Made by a program: the position numbers and the translations under genes
Notes under the pieces: generated by a model
What the model saw: the letters and a program-made list of their open reading frames with translations, nothing else
Told to the model about the DNA's origin: nothing
Databases searched by the model: none
Assembly (NCBI GenBank): GCA_937983495.1
Contig: CALKAA010000365.1
Span: 1-5,870, forward strand
DNA: 5,870 nt
Direction: 5' to 3'
Origin: an uncultured Gemmobacter sp.
GTDB taxonomy: Bacteria > Pseudomonadota > Alphaproteobacteria > Rhodobacterales > Rhodobacteraceae
Shown here: positions 5,499 through 5,870 of the stretch, piece after piece
Numbering within the stretch: the first letter of the stretch is position 1
Layout: each line of letters opens with the position of its first letter

Positions 5499-5870
5499 TC
5501 AGGCGGTGGGGGCTGGCAGCGCGCTGACCATGGCGGCGATCCGGGCCAGCGCCTCGGGGTGGCGCACATCCCATGCGGGGATGCCGGCGCGGCGGGCGGC
5601 CTCCATGCCCTGCGCGCTGTCCTCCAGCACGAGACATTCGGCGGGCAGATGGCCCAGACGCCGGGCGGCCAGCAGGAACATCTCCGGGTCGGGTTTGGGC
5701 ATCGCCACCTGATCCAGTGTGACCACGGTGTCGAACAGCGGCAGCAGGCCGCAGGCCTCCAGCGTGGCCAGCACCACCGGGCCTTCGCCATTGGAGGCCA
5801 CGGCAGAGGGGCGGGTGCCCCAGGCCTGGGCCAGTGCGGCCACCGGCGGATTGGGGCGGCCATGGCCCGC
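5499..5870 (-). CDS. HAD-superfamily hydrolase, 3' part (5' end off the window)
   Basis: 123 residues are visible in a frame that is open to the right edge, so the start and N-terminal nucleophile motif (DxD) lie outside the window. HAD motif II is ASN (S26-N27 of the visible part), motif III is the lysine of MPKPDPEMF (K59), and motif IV is LEDSAQGMEAARRAG (E83-D84). This is the pattern of the beta-phosphoglucomutase-like/phosphatase subfamily (HAD-IA variant 3), which acts on small phosphorylated metabolites. Substrate cannot be predicted; a phosphoglycolate, sugar phosphate or similar phosphatase is likely. An in-frame GTG exists at 5841-5843, but the motif layout shows it is internal. The frame ends LPAPTA before TGA. 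Confidence 0.92.
   Translation of the reverse strand, partial: AGHGRPNPPVAALAQAWGTRPSAVASNGEGPVVLATLEACGLLPLFDTVVTLDQVAMPKPDPEMFLLAARRLGHLPAECLVLEDSAQGMEAARRAGIPAWDVRHPEALARIAAMVSALPAPTA

Noticed and set aside
5499..5843. HAD gene starting at the in-frame GTG at 5841-5843
   Set aside because: Motif II comes only 16 residues after it, so the nucleophile motif and cap domain would be missing; the frame continues off the edge.
5366..5863. N-terminal extension of the 128-residue protein in the same open frame to the right edge
   Set aside because: It overlaps the HAD gene in another frame, is rich in Trp, Pro and Arg, and the internal ATG has both a ribosome binding site and a signal-like N-terminus.

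Overview
The window is GC-rich, densely packed DNA that looks like a Rhodobacteraceae chromosome (Rhodobacter, Tabrizicola or Gemmobacter type). This rests on the protein sequences, the gpmI-envC-ctpA-rppH gene order typical of alphaproteobacteria, and a GGATATTT-containing intergenic repeat that I recall as common in that family. The genus cannot be fixed from this window alone. Every gene I can support lies on the minus strand, so transcription runs from right to left.

Layout in transcription order: the 3' part of an HAD-superfamily phosphatase gene enters from the right edge (5870-5499). A 133-bp spacer with three short direct repeats leads to an unrecognised 128-residue membrane-anchored or exported protein (5365-4979). 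A 231-bp intergenic region follows (4978-4748). It holds an array of an 18-bp repeat, an inverted copy of its core that forms a hairpin, a dyad, and a plausible promoter for the next gene. Then comes a four-gene cluster: gpmI (phosphoglycerate mutase, 4747-3227), envC (degenerate LytM murein hydrolase activator, 3230-2076), ctpA (S41 carboxy-terminal processing protease, 2023-641) and rppH (Nudix RNA pyrophosphohydrolase, 597-112). gpmI and envC overlap by ATGA. The envC-ctpA and ctpA-rppH gaps are 52 and 43 bp, and each contains a compact hairpin. The last 111 bp at the left edge carry two inverted copies of the intergenic repeat, which together form a long hairpin downstream of rppH.

The cluster joins glycolysis (GpmI) to envelope remodelling (EnvC activates septal amidases; CtpA is a periplasmic protease of a family known to control murein hydrolases) and to RNA turnover (RppH removes 5' pyrophosphate to start mRNA decay). 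The genes are probably co-transcribed from a promoter just upstream of gpmI. I see no mobile element, CRISPR array, tRNA, rRNA or defence system. The coding part is ordinary housekeeping. What deserves a second look is non-coding: the repeat array upstream of gpmI, the hairpin between the Shine-Dalgarno sequence and start codon of rppH, and the paired repeats after rppH.
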